Below, piece after piece: positions 27,837 through 36,394 of a DNA stretch of 47,382 nt (within the stretch, counting starts at the first letter, position 1; each line of letters begins with the position of its first letter). The DNA comes from Leucobacter sp. Ag1 (GTDB lineage Bacteria; Actinomycetota; Actinomycetes; Actinomycetales; Microbacteriaceae), in contig NZ_LAYO01000084.1 of the NCBI RefSeq assembly GCF_000980875.1, positions 1 through 47,382 of the forward strand. The letters are read 5' to 3'. A program made the translations under genes and the position numbers. The notes beneath the pieces are model-generated. The model was not told the DNA's origin. It made no database searches and saw nothing but the letters and a program-made list of their open reading frames with translations.

Positions 27837-28955
27837 TCATTCGTCGGGCGCGACGAACGCCCCCGCTCCGGTCCCCGCGGAACCGACGGTGCGACCGGCC
27901 GACGGCACCCCGAGCTCGGCGCGGAAGAGGCGGCGCACGTTGCCGCCGAGTACCGCGAGGATATCGCCCTCCCGCCACCCGCGACGCAGCAGCGCGTCCG
28001 TGAGCAGTGGGAGCCCCGCGGGCCCCTCCAGGCCGGGCAGGTACGCGTCCGCGGCGACACCCGCCACCTCGGTCGCCTCGCAGCAGGGCGGCGTCGTCTC
28101 GGCGAGCACCTCCTTCAGGAAGTCGGGGCCGAGGCCGACGTGCTCGATGCCCGCGACCGACACGAGGTGCTCCAGGTGGTCGACCAGCCGATCGACCGAG
28201 AAATCGGACGCGTGCAGGAACGGCGCGTAGAAGTTCGCGCAGACCACGCCTCCGCCCACCGCGATGCCGCGCAGCTGCTCATCGCTGAGGTTGCGGTGGT
28301 GATCGAACAGGGCCCGCGCCGAGGAGTGCGTCGCGATCACGGGCCGGCTCGCGAGCTCGAGCACATGACCGACGCCCGCGGCGCCGAGGTGGCTCACGTC
28401 GAACAGCATGCCGAGCCGCTCCATCTCGGCCACCGCCCGCACGCCGGCGCTCGTCAGCCGGCTCCCCGTCGCATCCTCTCCGCTGCCGTCGGCGAAGCCG
28501 CCCCGCCCGAAGTGGGCGAGCGACGCCACCCGCACCCCGAGGCGGTGCACCGTCTCGAGCAGCTCGACGTCGTCGCCGATCCCGTGCGCTCCTTCGAGCG
28601 CGAGCACCAGGCCGATCCGCCCGGACTCCGCGGCGGCATCGAGATCCGCGCCGTCGAGGCAGAGACGCACGGCGTCCGCGTTCTCCGCGGCGGCGCGCCG
28701 CCCGGCCTCGAGCATGCGGAGCGTGCGCCGAAGCGCCCCCTCCGGACGGTAGGCGTCCTCGATGAACACGGGCAGCACCTGCAGGTCGACGCCGCCCGCC
28801 CGCAGCTGCGGCACCCAGCGCTCGCCGAAGAAGCTCCCCCACCGATCGACCGGTCGGGCCACGACCGCGCACAGCAGGTCGTTGTGAGTATCGGCGACGT
28901 AGGCGCGGCGATGCAGTTCGGCGGCCGCCGGCGACGGCGCACTCCCGGCGCTCAC
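27837..28955 (-). CDS. M19-family (renal dipeptidase-like) zinc dipeptidase
   Basis: 372 aa from a GTG that overlaps the stop of the serine hydrolase (GTGA). Zinc and catalytic motifs of M19 are all present in order: ADTHNDLL (His and Asp), LALEGAHG (bridging Glu), DVSHLG, VIATHSSARAL (His), HHRNLSDEQL (His) and GLGPDF (Asp), ending with GGNVRRLFR. No signal peptide, so cytosolic. Members of this family accept a D-residue at the C-terminal position of dipeptides, which fits the D-amino acid theme of this region. Confidence 0.92.
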   Translation of the reverse strand: MSAGSAPSPAAAELHRRAYVADTHNDLLCAVVARPVDRWGSFFGERWVPQLRAGGVDLQVLPVFIEDAYRPEGALRRTLRMLEAGRRAAAENADAVRLCLDGADLDAAAESGRIGLVLALEGAHGIGDDVELLETVHRLGVRVASLAHFGRGGFADGSGEDATGSRLTSAGVRAVAEMERLGMLFDVSHLGAAGVGHVLELASRPVIATHSSARALFDHHRNLSDEQLRGIAVGGGVVCANFYAPFLHASDFSVDRLVDHLEHLVSVAGIEHVGLGPDFLKEVLAETTPPCCEATEVAGVAADAYLPGLEGPAGLPLLTDALLRRGWREGDILAVLGGNVRRLFRAELGVPSAGRTVGSAGTGAGAFVAPDE

Positions 28956-30439
28956 GCGTCCACCCGCACGTCCGCGCGACCGGTGTGCAGGATCCCGGCA
29001 CGGCCGCGCGCGTCCGGCGCGAGGAACGCGACCGGCTGGTGCACCCCGCCCTCGGGCTCGACCGGCAGCAGCGCGTCGCCGCGCCAGCCCACGAGCTCGC
29101 TGCGATAGGGCAGGTCGCCGAGCTCGGCGACGATCCCGACGGGGACGCGCTCGAGCCAGAGCCGGCCGTCGACGTCGATCCGCACCTCGGTGATCGCGGT
29201 GCTCGACGCGTAGCGGCCGGTGAAGCGCTCGGGATCCGCCGGCAACGGCGCCGGATCGTTCGCCGGATCGGCCGCCGGGCGCGGCGGCTCCGCCGGAGCG
29301 ATCCCGGCGAACTCCTCGAGCACGCGGTCGGCGATCTCGGCGAACACCGGCTTCGCATCCCCGCCGTTCGTGAGGACCGCGACCGCGATCCCGCGCGCGG
29401 GCACGAGGCGCAGCAGTGCGGACTGCCCGATCGTGCTGCCGTCGTGGCCGATCACCCAGCCGCCGTCGCGCTGCCACATCTCCCAGCCGAGCCCCCAGGC
29501 GGTGCCCTGCGCGATCTCGGGCAGCAGGATCTGCGGGTGCTGCATCTCGCGGATCGCGCTCGCACCGAGCAGCTCCTCCCCCGGAACCGCGCGTCCGCCT
29601 GCGAGGTGCAGGCGCGCGAACGCGATCAGGTCCTCGGCGCGCATCGCGAGCCGGGAACCCGCCGGCGAATTCGACCGGGCCATCGCCCAGGTGCGCGTCG
29701 GGGCGAGCGGAGCGTCGGGATCCTCGCGCACGTGCCCGACCGCGGCCGCCTGCAGGATCGCATCCCCCGCATCGCCCGCCGCGCGGTCGAGCCCGAGCGG
29801 ATCGAGCAGGCGCTCGCGCAGCGCGCGATCGAAGGGGACGCCCTCGATCACCTCGATGATGCGGCCGAGCACGCAGATGCCCGCATTGTTGTAGGAGAAC
29901 ATCGTGCCCGGCGCGAAGAGCTGCGGGGTCGTCGCGAGCTCCGCGACGTAGCGCTCCAGGCAGTCGTCGTTCTCACCCGTGTCGGTGAACACGTCGCCCT
30001 CGAAACCGGAGCTGTGGCAGAGGAGCTGCCGCACCGTGATCCGTTCCGCGGCCGCCGCGTCGGCCAGGGCGAACTCGGGCAGGATGCTCCGCACGGTCGC
30101 GTCGAGGTCGAGACGCCCCTCGTCGGCGAGGCGCATCGCGAGGGTCGCGGTGAGCACCTTCGTGACGGAGCCGATCTGGAACACCGCGTCGCTCGTGACC
30201 GGCACGCCGGTGCGCAGGTTCAGCACGCCGGCCGCGACGGTGATCGTCTCGTCCCCGATCGCGACCGCGAGCGAGGCGCCCGGCACCCCGTGCTCGGCGA
30301 GCAGCTCGGGCAGGCGCGCGGCGAGGTGGTCGCGCAGGGCGCGCGTGCGGTGGCTTATGCGGTCGCTCGGTCCGGCGTCCGCCCGGTCGTCCGTACGGTG
30401 GCTCGGTCCGGCGTCAGCCCGGTGACTCGTTCGCGGCAT
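28952..30439 (-). CDS. Serine beta-lactamase-like hydrolase / D-aminopeptidase-like (S12 family)
   Basis: 495 aa. Active-site motifs of the penicillin-recognising serine hydrolases: GSVTKVLTA (S-x-x-K, about residue 85), FSYNNAG (Y-x-N, about 180) and IGHDGSTIG (the H-x-G third motif). A separate C-terminal beta domain follows from about residue 395 (RFTGRYASS...). Family members include D-aminopeptidases, D,D-peptidases and esterases. No secretion signal; instead a ~30-residue N-terminus with two copies of RADAGPS, produced by a 36-bp DNA repeat. First gene of the peptide operon, just downstream of the 19-bp repeat array. The true start could be further in than the ATG chosen. Confidence 0.83.
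   Translation of the reverse strand: MPRTSHRADAGPSHRTDDRADAGPSDRISHRTRALRDHLAARLPELLAEHGVPGASLAVAIGDETITVAAGVLNLRTGVPVTSDAVFQIGSVTKVLTATLAMRLADEGRLDLDATVRSILPEFALADAAAAERITVRQLLCHSSGFEGDVFTDTGENDDCLERYVAELATTPQLFAPGTMFSYNNAGICVLGRIIEVIEGVPFDRALRERLLDPLGLDRAAGDAGDAILQAAAVGHVREDPDAPLAPTRTWAMARSNSPAGSRLAMRAEDLIAFARLHLAGGRAVPGEELLGASAIREMQHPQILLPEIAQGTAWGLGWEMWQRDGGWVIGHDGSTIGQSALLRLVPARGIAVAVLTNGGDAKPVFAEIADRVLEEFAGIAPAEPPRPAADPANDPAPLPADPERFTGRYASSTAITEVRIDVDGRLWLERVPVGIVAELGDLPYRSELVGWRGDALLPVEPEGGVHQPVAFLAPDARGRAGILHTGRADVRVDA
30360..30425. repeat. 30-bp direct repeat, 36-bp period, inside start of serine hydrolase gene
   Basis: Positions 30360-30389 and 30396-30425 share 26 of 30 bases around the core GCTCGGTCCGGCGTC. 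The period of 36 bp keeps the frame and gives the repeated residues RADAGPS. Confidence 0.75.
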
Positions 30440-30585
30440 GATGGCCCCCTTCACCCTCGATGCGCACGAGCCTAGGGAAAGCGCGGAAGCCCTGATTCGT
30501 CGAACCCGACGAGCCGCCCGGGCCGCGCTCGTCGGCCCGGCCGAACCCTTGGCATGCGTTCGCGGTGGAACTGCGGTTTTCGGAG

Positions 30586-30661
30586 ATGGCGGTGTTCGTG
30601 CCGAGGAACGGTGTCGGTGTCGAGAGCCGGTCCGCCTTTCCAGAATCGGTCCGCGTGGTGA
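30586..30661 (-). repeat. Tandem array, four 19-bp units on the minus strand
   Basis: Read on the minus strand, the units at 30661-30643, 30642-30624, 30623-30605 and 30604-30586 fit the consensus TCGACASGAGCACCGYTCC. All have T at position 1, A at 6 and CCG at 13-15. The best unit, TCGACACCGACACCGTTCC, matches the first plus-strand unit at 15 of 19 positions. Two further 19-base steps downstream (to 30548) show only weak similarity. Confidence 0.7.
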
Positions 30662-30697
30662 GGATGGGGGCAGAATGACGACATTCATGCGGGGCTC

Positions 30698-30792
30698 TCG
30701 ACAGGAGCACCGTTCCCCGACACGAGCACCGACTCTCAGCAGGAATGCCGCTCCTCGAAGGGCAGCCCGCCCCTCGACACGACCACCGCCCG
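30698..30792 (+). repeat. Tandem array, five 19-bp units on the plus strand
   Basis: Units start exactly every 19 bases at 30698, 30717, 30736, 30755 and 30774. Positions 8 (G) and 13-15 (CCG) are invariant, and most other positions agree in four of five. Example unit: TCGACAGGAGCACCGTTCC. The array ends 39 bases before the ATG of the ATL gene. 19 is not a multiple of three, so it is not a protein repeat. Confidence 0.75.
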
Positions 30793-30831
30793 CGGCGGAG
30801 CGGACGGCCGGGCACCGCCTATCCTGGTTCC

Positions 30832-31170
30832 ATGCCGTCCGATGAGTTCGTGGAGCAGGTGCTCGCGGTCGTCGCGCGCATCCCCGAAGGGCGGGTGATG
30901 ACCTACGGCGATATCGCCGAGGCCATCGGATCCCGTGCGCCGCGCGCCGTCGGCAAGGTGCTCGCGCTGTTCGGCCACGCGGTTCCCTGGTGGCGGGTCG
31001 TCCCGTCCTCGGGCGAGCCGCCCCGTGGCCACTCGGCCTCCGCACTGCCGCACTACCTCGAGGAGGGCACGCCGCTGCGCGGCGAGCCGAAGCCCGACGG
31101 GTACCGCATCGCCCTGTCGAGCGCCCGTCTCGGCTGGGACCATGAGATCTACGAAGGGATCGCCCCGTGA
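30832..31170 (+). CDS. Alkyltransferase-like protein (ATL; MGMT domain without active cysteine)
   Basis: 112 aa, only the DNA-binding domain of the O6-alkylguanine transferase family: IPEGRVMTYGDIAEAIGS with the arginine-finger and helix-turn-helix region. The active-site motif PCHRV is PWWRV (P52 W53 W54 R55), so the methyl-accepting Cys is replaced by Trp and no self-alkylation is possible. Known ATL proteins bind O6-alkylguanine, flip it out and hand the lesion to nucleotide excision repair. Translationally coupled to the next gene (GTGA overlap at 31167). Confidence 0.88.
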   Translation: MPSDEFVEQVLAVVARIPEGRVMTYGDIAEAIGSRAPRAVGKVLALFGHAVPWWRVVPSSGEPPRGHSASALPHYLEEGTPLRGEPKPDGYRIALSSARLGWDHEIYEGIAP

Positions 31171-32072
31171 ACGCACCCCTGCGCCTCGGATTCGCCCGAG
31201 GGGTCGCCCCCACCAAGTGGGCGAACCGGTGGAAGGCGATCTTCCCCGAGACCCCGCTCGTGCTGGTTCCGCTGACCCCGGCCGGGCGTCTGCCCGCCGG
31301 CGAGGAGCCCGTCGACGTGCTGCTGGAGCGGGTCGCGCCGGGCGGCGAGGCCGAGTCGTCCTCGGGCGAGGATCGCACCCGGCACGGCGTCCGCCTCTAC
31401 GTCGAGTCGCTCGCGCTCGTGCTGCCCGTCGAGCACGAACTCGCCGAGGCGACCGTGATCGAGCCCGACGGTCTGGCCCTGGTCCACCTGCTCGACCACC
31501 CCGACCACGCGGCCGAGTGGCCCGAGCCGCAGCCCTGGGCGGATCCGTCCTGGGCCCCGAAGAACGTGCGCGCCGCGCTCGAGCTCGTCGGGACCGGCCT
31601 GGGCGGGATCCTGCTGCCGCTGCCGTTCGCGCGCCACCTCGCGAACAAGCGCGCGCACGTGATCGTGCCGCTCTCTCCGGCCTTCGAGCTGCCCGGCACC
31701 GAGATCTGGGCGAGCTGGGACCGTTCGCGCGACGACGCGACGGTGCAGCAGTTCATCGGCGTGCTCCGCGGCCGCACGGGCCGCAGCTCGCGCGGCGAGG
31801 ATCCGGGCGCGGATGACGCGGCCCAGGCGGATGATGCTGCGGCGAGCGCCTCGGTCGGAGCCGGGCAGTCCGGCGGGCCCGAGCGGAAGCCCGCCGCGAA
31901 GAAGCCCGCGGCGAAGCAGGCCGGTGGCCAGGCGGGCGCGAAGGCGCCCAAGCGGGCCCTGCCGAAGAACTCCCGCGGGGCGCAGCTCGCCGCCGCGGCC
32001 GAGAAGCGCGAACGCGCGAAGCGGGCGAAGGCGGCCGAGAAGCAGAAGCAGGCGAAGCGCCGCAAGCGCTAG
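31167..32072 (+). CDS. LysR-type ligand-binding domain protein lacking HTH, with basic Lys/Ala tail
   Basis: 301 aa. The sequence opens straight in a LysR substrate-binding fold ([18 protein letters not shown], later [19 protein letters not shown] and [20 protein letters not shown]), with no DNA-binding helix-turn-helix. From about residue 210 an acidic linker ([13 protein letters not shown]) leads to a Lys/Ala-rich tail with [11 protein letters not shown] and [17 protein letters not shown], like the C-terminal tails of histone-like proteins. That tail could bind nucleic acid. GTG start overlaps the ATL stop, so the two are co-translated; a link to DNA-damage handling is only inference. Confidence 0.75.
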   Translation: MNAPLRLGFARGVAPTKWANRWKAIFPETPLVLVPLTPAGRLPAGEEPVDVLLERVAPGGEAESSSGEDRTRHGVRLYVESLALVLPVEHELAEATVIEPDGLALVHLLDHPDHAAEWPEPQPWADPSWAPKNVRAALELVGTGLGGILLPLPFARHLANKRAHVIVPLSPAFELPGTEIWASWDRSRDDATVQQFIGVLRGRTGRSSRGEDPGADDAAQADDAAASASVGAGQSGGPERKPAAKKPAAKQAGGQAGAKAPKRALPKNSRGAQLAAAAEKRERAKRAKAAEKQKQAKRRKR

Positions 32073-33286
32073 TCGCCGGCCACGTCCTCCCGGGCCGCGA
32101 CGAACGCCGCGACGCAGGCGTCGATCTGTTCGGGGGTGTGCGCCGCCGAGAGCTGCACGCGGATCCGCGCCTCTCCCTTCGGCACCACGGGATAGCTGAA
32201 CGCCGTCACGAACACGCCCCGCGAGCGCATGCCCTCGGCCACCCGCTGGGTCAGCACCGCGTCGCGGAACATGACGGGCACGATCGGGTGCTCGCCGGGC
32301 AGCAGCTCGAACCCCTCGGCTTCCATGGCCGAGCGGAACCGTGCGGCGTTCGCGACGAGCCGCTCCCGGGCGTCGTGCGCGCCCTCGGCGATGTCGAGCG
32401 CCGCGAGGGTGCCTGCGACGATCGCCGGCGAGAGGGTGTTCGAGAACAGGTACGGGCGGGCGCGCTGGCGCAGTAGCGCGATGACCTCGCGATGCCCGGC
32501 GACGTAGCCGCCGGACGCCCCGCCGAGCGCCTTGCCGAAGGTGCCGGTGAGCAGGTCGATGCGCCCCTCGACGCCCCGCAGCTCGGGGGTGCCGCGCCCG
32601 TGCGCTCCGAGGAACCCGACCGCGTGCGAATCGTCGACGAGCACGAGCGCGGCGTACTGCTCGGCGAGGTCGCAGATCGCTTCGAGCGGGGCGATGGCGC
32701 CGTCCATCGAGAACACGCCGTCGGTGACGATCACACGGAAGCGCGCGTCGGCGGCCTCGCGCAGGCGGGCTTCGAGCTCGGCGAGATCCCCGTTCGCGTA
32801 GCGCAGACGGCGGGCCTTCGAGAGGCGGATCCCGTCGATGAGCGAGGCATGGTTCAGGGCGTCCGAGATGATCGCGTCCTCGGCGCCGAACAGGGTCTCG
32901 AAGACGCCGCCGTTCGCGTCGAAGCACGACGAGAACAGGATCGCGTCGTCCACGCCGAGGAATCGGGCGAGGCGGCGTTCGAGGTCGAGGTGCTGGGTCT
33001 GGGTGCCGCAGATGAACCGGACGCTCGCGAGACCGTAGCCCCACTCGTCGAGCGCGTCCTTCGCGGCGGCCACGAGCCGCGGATCGTCGGCGAGGCCCAG
33101 GTAGTCGTTCGCGCAGAAGTTCAGCATTTCGCGCTCCCCGGGGGCGGTTCCGTCGCCCGCGTCGGCTCCGGCGACCCGGATCCGGGGGCCCTGCGCCCCG
33201 CGGATCCCGAGCTCGCCCTTGGTGAGGCCCGCCTCGTCGATCCCGCGCAGCTCGTCGGCCGCGTGCTCCTTGAATGCTCCGTACAT
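32069..33286 (-). CDS. kbl: Glycine C-acetyltransferase (2-amino-3-ketobutyrate CoA ligase)
   Basis: 405 aa, PLP enzyme of the alpha-oxoamine synthase family. PLP lysine K252 in [21 protein letters not shown] near the N-terminus; [11 protein letters not shown] and [14 protein letters not shown] as cofactor contacts. It cleaves 2-amino-3-ketobutyrate with CoA to glycine and acetyl-CoA, the second step of threonine breakdown. ATG at 33286 overlaps the tdh stop. The last bases of the gene overlap the convergent 3' end of the LysR-like gene by 4 bases. Confidence 0.95.
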   Translation of the reverse strand: MYGAFKEHAADELRGIDEAGLTKGELGIRGAQGPRIRVAGADAGDGTAPGEREMLNFCANDYLGLADDPRLVAAAKDALDEWGYGLASVRFICGTQTQHLDLERRLARFLGVDDAILFSSCFDANGGVFETLFGAEDAIISDALNHASLIDGIRLSKARRLRYANGDLAELEARLREAADARFRVIVTDGVFSMDGAIAPLEAICDLAEQYAALVLVDDSHAVGFLGAHGRGTPELRGVEGRIDLLTGTFGKALGGASGGYVAGHREVIALLRQRARPYLFSNTLSPAIVAGTLAALDIAEGAHDARERLVANAARFRSAMEAEGFELLPGEHPIVPVMFRDAVLTQRVAEGMRSRGVFVTAFSYPVVPKGEARIRVQLSAAHTPEQIDACVAAFVAAREDVAGD

Positions 33287-34329
33287 CACAGCTCCGTCCA
33301 GTCGAGGATGATCTTGCCCGTGCTCGCCGCGCCCGCGGCGGCGAACGCCGATTCCCACTCGCGCGCGGGCCGCACCTCGGCGATCACCGAGGAGATCCGC
33401 TCGCGCAGTTCGGCGCTCGTCTGCAGCATCGCGGCCATGGCGTTCCAGGTCTCGAACATCTCGCGCCCGTAGATCCCCTTGAGCGTGAGCATGTGAGTGA
33501 CGACCTTGCCCCAGTCGACCGCGAAGTCCGAGCTCGGCAGTCCGAGCATGGCGACGCGGCCGCCGTGGTTGAGGTTCTCAAGCATCTCGGGCAGCGCGGT
33601 CGGTGCCCCGCTCATCTCGAACCCGATGTCGAAGCCCTCGCGCATGCCGAGCTCGCCCTGAGCGTCGCGGATCCGGCGCTCGGCCACGTTGACGACCGCG
33701 TCGGCTCCGAGGCCCTGCGCGAGCGCGAGCCGCTGCGCGCTGACGTCGGTCGCGGCGATGAAGCGCGCCCCGACGTGGCGGGCGATCGCGATCGACATGA
33801 GCCCGATGGGCCCGCAGCCGCTGACGAGCACGTCCTCGCCGACGAGCGGGAAGGCGAGCGCCGTGTGGACGGCGTTGCCGAGCGGATCGAAGATCGCGCC
33901 GAGCTCCGGCGCGATGTCGCCCTGGTGCACCCAGACGTTGCTGGCGGGCAGGGTCAGGAACTCGGCGAACGCGCCGTCGCGGTGCAGTCCGAGCCCGACG
34001 GTGCGGATGCACATCTGCCGACGGCCCGCCCGGCAGTTGCGGCAGGTGCCGCAGACGATGTGGCCTTCGCCCGAGACCCGGTCCCCGATCGCGACGTCGC
34101 AGACCTGGTCGCCGACCTCGACGACCTCGCCGTAGAACTCGTGCCCCGGGATGAGCGGTGCGGCGATGTTGCCCGCCGCCCAGTCGTCCCAGCGCATGAT
34201 GTGCAGGTCGGTGCCGCAGATCCCCGTGCGGAGGATCCGGATCTTCACCTCGCCCGGCCCGCAGATGGGTTCGGGCACGTCGGTCAGGGTCAGTCCCGCG
34301 CCCGGCGCGGTCTTCACGAGTGCTCTCAT
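33286..34329 (-). CDS. tdh: L-threonine 3-dehydrogenase
   Basis: 347 aa zinc alcohol dehydrogenase. Catalytic zinc site GICGTDLHI (Cys about 38) and PGHEFYGEV; structural zinc cysteines in [18 protein letters not shown] fold [10 protein letters not shown]. Typical Tdh markers are [11 protein letters not shown] and [15 protein letters not shown]. It oxidises L-threonine to 2-amino-3-ketobutyrate, the substrate of the next gene. First gene of the tdh-kbl operon, divergent from a LysR regulator. Confidence 0.95.
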   Translation of the reverse strand: MRALVKTAPGAGLTLTDVPEPICGPGEVKIRILRTGICGTDLHIMRWDDWAAGNIAAPLIPGHEFYGEVVEVGDQVCDVAIGDRVSGEGHIVCGTCRNCRAGRRQMCIRTVGLGLHRDGAFAEFLTLPASNVWVHQGDIAPELGAIFDPLGNAVHTALAFPLVGEDVLVSGCGPIGLMSIAIARHVGARFIAATDVSAQRLALAQGLGADAVVNVAERRIRDAQGELGMREGFDIGFEMSGAPTALPEMLENLNHGGRVAMLGLPSSDFAVDWGKVVTHMLTLKGIYGREMFETWNAMAAMLQTSAELRERISSVIAEVRPAREWESAFAAAGAASTGKIILDWTEL

Positions 34330-34379
34330 GCGTCCAATCTCGCGCCCCCGAGGATTCAGAACAAGCGCTAGTGTCTTCA

Positions 34380-34395
34380 CTATCTCTGTAGATAG
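34380..34395. promoter_or_regulatory. Likely LysR operator between tdh and lysR-type gene
   Basis: CTATCT (34380-34385) and AGATAG (34390-34395) form a perfect 6-bp inverted repeat with a 4-base spacer in an AT-richer stretch of the 99-bp divergent gap. It contains the T-N11-A pattern of LysR sites (TATCTCTGTAGATA). The position suits autorepression and control of tdh-kbl. Confidence 0.6.
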
Positions 34396-34428
34396 ACCTT
34401 CATCATCGAAGTCGGGATCGGAGCGCTG

Positions 34429-35343
34429 ATGGAACTGCGGCAGCTCGAAGTGCTGCGCGAGCTCGAGGCCCTCGGCAGCGTCACCGCCGTCGCCGAGATG
34501 ATGCACGTCACCCCCTCGGCCGTGTCGCAGCAGATCGCCGCGCTGCAGCGGGAGTTCCGCACGCCGCTCACCCGCAGGCAGGGTCGCGCGCTCGCGCTCA
34601 CCGAGGCCGGTCGCGCGCTCGCACGGGCCGGAGTCGACGTGGTCGAGGCGATGGCCGCCGCCCGCCACGCGGTCGAGGACTTCGAGCAGTCGTCGACGGG
34701 CGCGGTGACCCTCAGCGGCTTCCACAGCGTCGGGCAGGCGCTCTACGGCCGCGTGCTCGCCGAGCTCGAGGCGCTTCCCGAGCGCCCGGAACTGCACCTC
34801 TCGGACGAGGACGTCTCGCAGGAGGAGTTCCCGGCGCTCACGGCCCACCACGACCTCGTGCTCGCGCACCGCCTCGAGCACAGCCCTCCGTGGCCGGCCG
34901 ACGGCCTGACGGCGCTGCCCCTCGCGCAGGAACCGATCGACGTGGCTCTCGCCGTGGGCCACCCGCTCGCGTCGCGCTCCGCGCTAAGCCCCGCGGACGT
35001 CGCCGGGGAGCGCTGGGTGACGAGCCGCGGCGGTTTCTCCCCCGACGATCTGCTCGGATCCGTCGCGGCGCTCGCCGACCGCCCGCTGACCGTGGCGCAC
35101 CGCATCAACGACTACGGCTCGGTGGCGTCGGTGGTCGCAGCGGGAGGCGCGATCGGACTGGTCCCCCGCTACACGGTCGGCCGCGCGGCGGAGGGTCTCG
35201 CGCTGCGCCCGCTCTCGGGGATCAGCGCCACGCGGCGCATCGACGTGCTGACCCGTCCCGAGAACCTGCACCGGCGCTCGGTGCAGCTCGTCGTGATGGC
35301 GCTGCGCTCCGCCATGGCCGGGCTCATCGCGCTGGGGTCCTGA
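34429..35343 (+). CDS. LysR-family transcriptional regulator
   Basis: 304 aa. N-terminal winged helix-turn-helix (residues 1-60; [24 protein letters not shown]), linker helix, then the ligand-binding domain, including [19 protein letters not shown] and [15 protein letters not shown]. Divergent from tdh-kbl, so threonine or a breakdown product is the likely signal; that is inferred from position. Confidence 0.9.
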   Translation: MELRQLEVLRELEALGSVTAVAEMMHVTPSAVSQQIAALQREFRTPLTRRQGRALALTEAGRALARAGVDVVEAMAAARHAVEDFEQSSTGAVTLSGFHSVGQALYGRVLAELEALPERPELHLSDEDVSQEEFPALTAHHDLVLAHRLEHSPPWPADGLTALPLAQEPIDVALAVGHPLASRSALSPADVAGERWVTSRGGFSPDDLLGSVAALADRPLTVAHRINDYGSVASVVAAGGAIGLVPRYTVGRAAEGLALRPLSGISATRRIDVLTRPENLHRRSVQLVVMALRSAMAGLIALGS

Positions 35344-35353
35344 CCGGGATCTC

Positions 35354-36241
35354 CTAGAGCTGGTTCGCCGCCACGTCGAAGGTGCCGCAGGAGTTGGGGC
35401 CCTTCTCGTAGCCGGTCATGAACCAGCGCTGCCGCTGCTCGGAGGTGCCGTGCGTGAACGCGTCGGGGTTCACGCCGCGGCCCGAGCGCTTCATGATGTT
35501 GTCGTCGCCGACCGCGGCGGCCGCATCGAGCGCGTCGGCGATCTGCGCCTTCGTGACCGGCTTCAGGAGCAGCACGCCGTTCTTGTCGGGGATCGTCGAC
35601 GCATCCTTGACCCAGGCGCCCGCGAAGCAGTCCGCCTGCAGTTCGAGGCGCACGGACCCCGAGCTCGCGCCCGAGGCGTTGCCCGCGCTCTGGAGGGATC
35701 CGATGAGCTTCGAGATGTGGTGCCCCCACTCGTGCGCGAGCACGTACATCTGAGCGAGCGAACCGGCGGAGGCGCCGAAGTCGGTGCGCAGCGTCGCGAA
35801 GAACGTCGGGTCGATGTACACCGTCTCATCGCTCGGGCAGTAGAACGGGCCGGTCGCGTTCGAGGCCGTGCCGCACGGCGAACTCGTGACCCCGTCGTAG
35901 ATGACGAAGCCGGGCGAGCGGTACCCGCCGACCTGCTCCGCCCAGTACCGGTCGAGCGAGTTGCTCGCGCCGGCCAGACGGCAGTCGTCGTCGCGGTTCG
36001 CGTCGGCGCCCGAGGCGCACTGATCCATGCCCGTGGCCTGCTCCTGGCCCGTCCCGACCGGATCCGTCGTGATCGAGTTCGCGAGCGGGGTCAGGTTGAC
36101 GCCGAGGATGTTGGAGAGCGCGAAGAGCACGATCATGCCGACGATGCCGATGCCGCCGCCCACGGCGACCTTGCCGCCGGCGCCGCCGCGACGGCGCTGC
36201 ACGCCGCTGGTGTCGATCTGGGCGTTGTCGTTGAAGGTCAA
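35354..36241 (-). CDS. Neutral zinc metallopeptidase (YpfJ family)
   Basis: 295 aa. One N-terminal membrane anchor (about residues 25-45, GGGIGIVGMIVLFALSNIL), the rest outside. Zinc motif HEWGHH at H170-H175, followed by LELQADCFAGAW with the third ligand Glu. The C-terminus has FTHGTSEQRQRWFMTGY, a YpfJ hallmark. Start is TTG at 36241 with GGGAG upstream on the minus strand; no better start is in frame. Substrate unknown. Its upstream region exists in a second copy 1 kb away. Confidence 0.92.
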   Translation of the reverse strand: MTFNDNAQIDTSGVQRRRGGAGGKVAVGGGIGIVGMIVLFALSNILGVNLTPLANSITTDPVGTGQEQATGMDQCASGADANRDDDCRLAGASNSLDRYWAEQVGGYRSPGFVIYDGVTSSPCGTASNATGPFYCPSDETVYIDPTFFATLRTDFGASAGSLAQMYVLAHEWGHHISKLIGSLQSAGNASGASSGSVRLELQADCFAGAWVKDASTIPDKNGVLLLKPVTKAQIADALDAAAAVGDDNIMKRSGRGVNPDAFTHGTSEQRQRWFMTGYEKGPNSCGTFDVAANQL

Positions 36242-36339
36242 AGCTACTCCCGCTGGTGATCGCCTGGTGCTGCGAGCATTGATTTCATGCGGATCTTTGG
36301 CCGCCTGTTGTGACCGATTCTAGGGCGTGATGAGAGGTT
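36233..36339 (-). promoter_or_regulatory. Promoter and start region of metallopeptidase gene, copy 1 of a long direct repeat
   Basis: Contains on the minus strand a TAGAAT -10 element (36322-36317), the block CACCAGCGGGAG (36258-36247) as ribosome site, and the start TTGACCTTC. It is collinear with 37235-37341: the shared blocks GAAGGTCA, CTCCCGCTGGTG, GACCGATTCTA and GAGGTT keep nearly equal spacing. Confidence 0.7.
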
Positions 36340-36394
36340 TTTCGGACTCCTTGCGGACCCGCGTGACGCCATTTTCCTTGAGAGCAGCAACGAT

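Larger units (their letters stand above)
30440..30831. promoter_or_regulatory. 392-bp divergent intergenic region holding the 19-bp repeat arrays
   Basis: Separates the minus-strand peptide operon from the plus-strand ATL operon. Open frames inside it show no family resemblance. Apart from the two opposed repeat arrays (30586-30661 and 30698-30792), the parts 30440-30585 and 30662-30697 show no feature I recognise. Both promoters must lie here. Confidence 0.55.

Noticed and set aside
30586..30792. CRISPR array
   Set aside because: Units are directly adjacent without spacers, only 19 bp, diverged, and in two orientations; no cas gene is present.
30438..30845. 135-codon plus-strand frame in the 392-bp intergenic region
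   Set aside because: It runs through the 19-bp repeats, whose period is not a multiple of three, and shows no family features.
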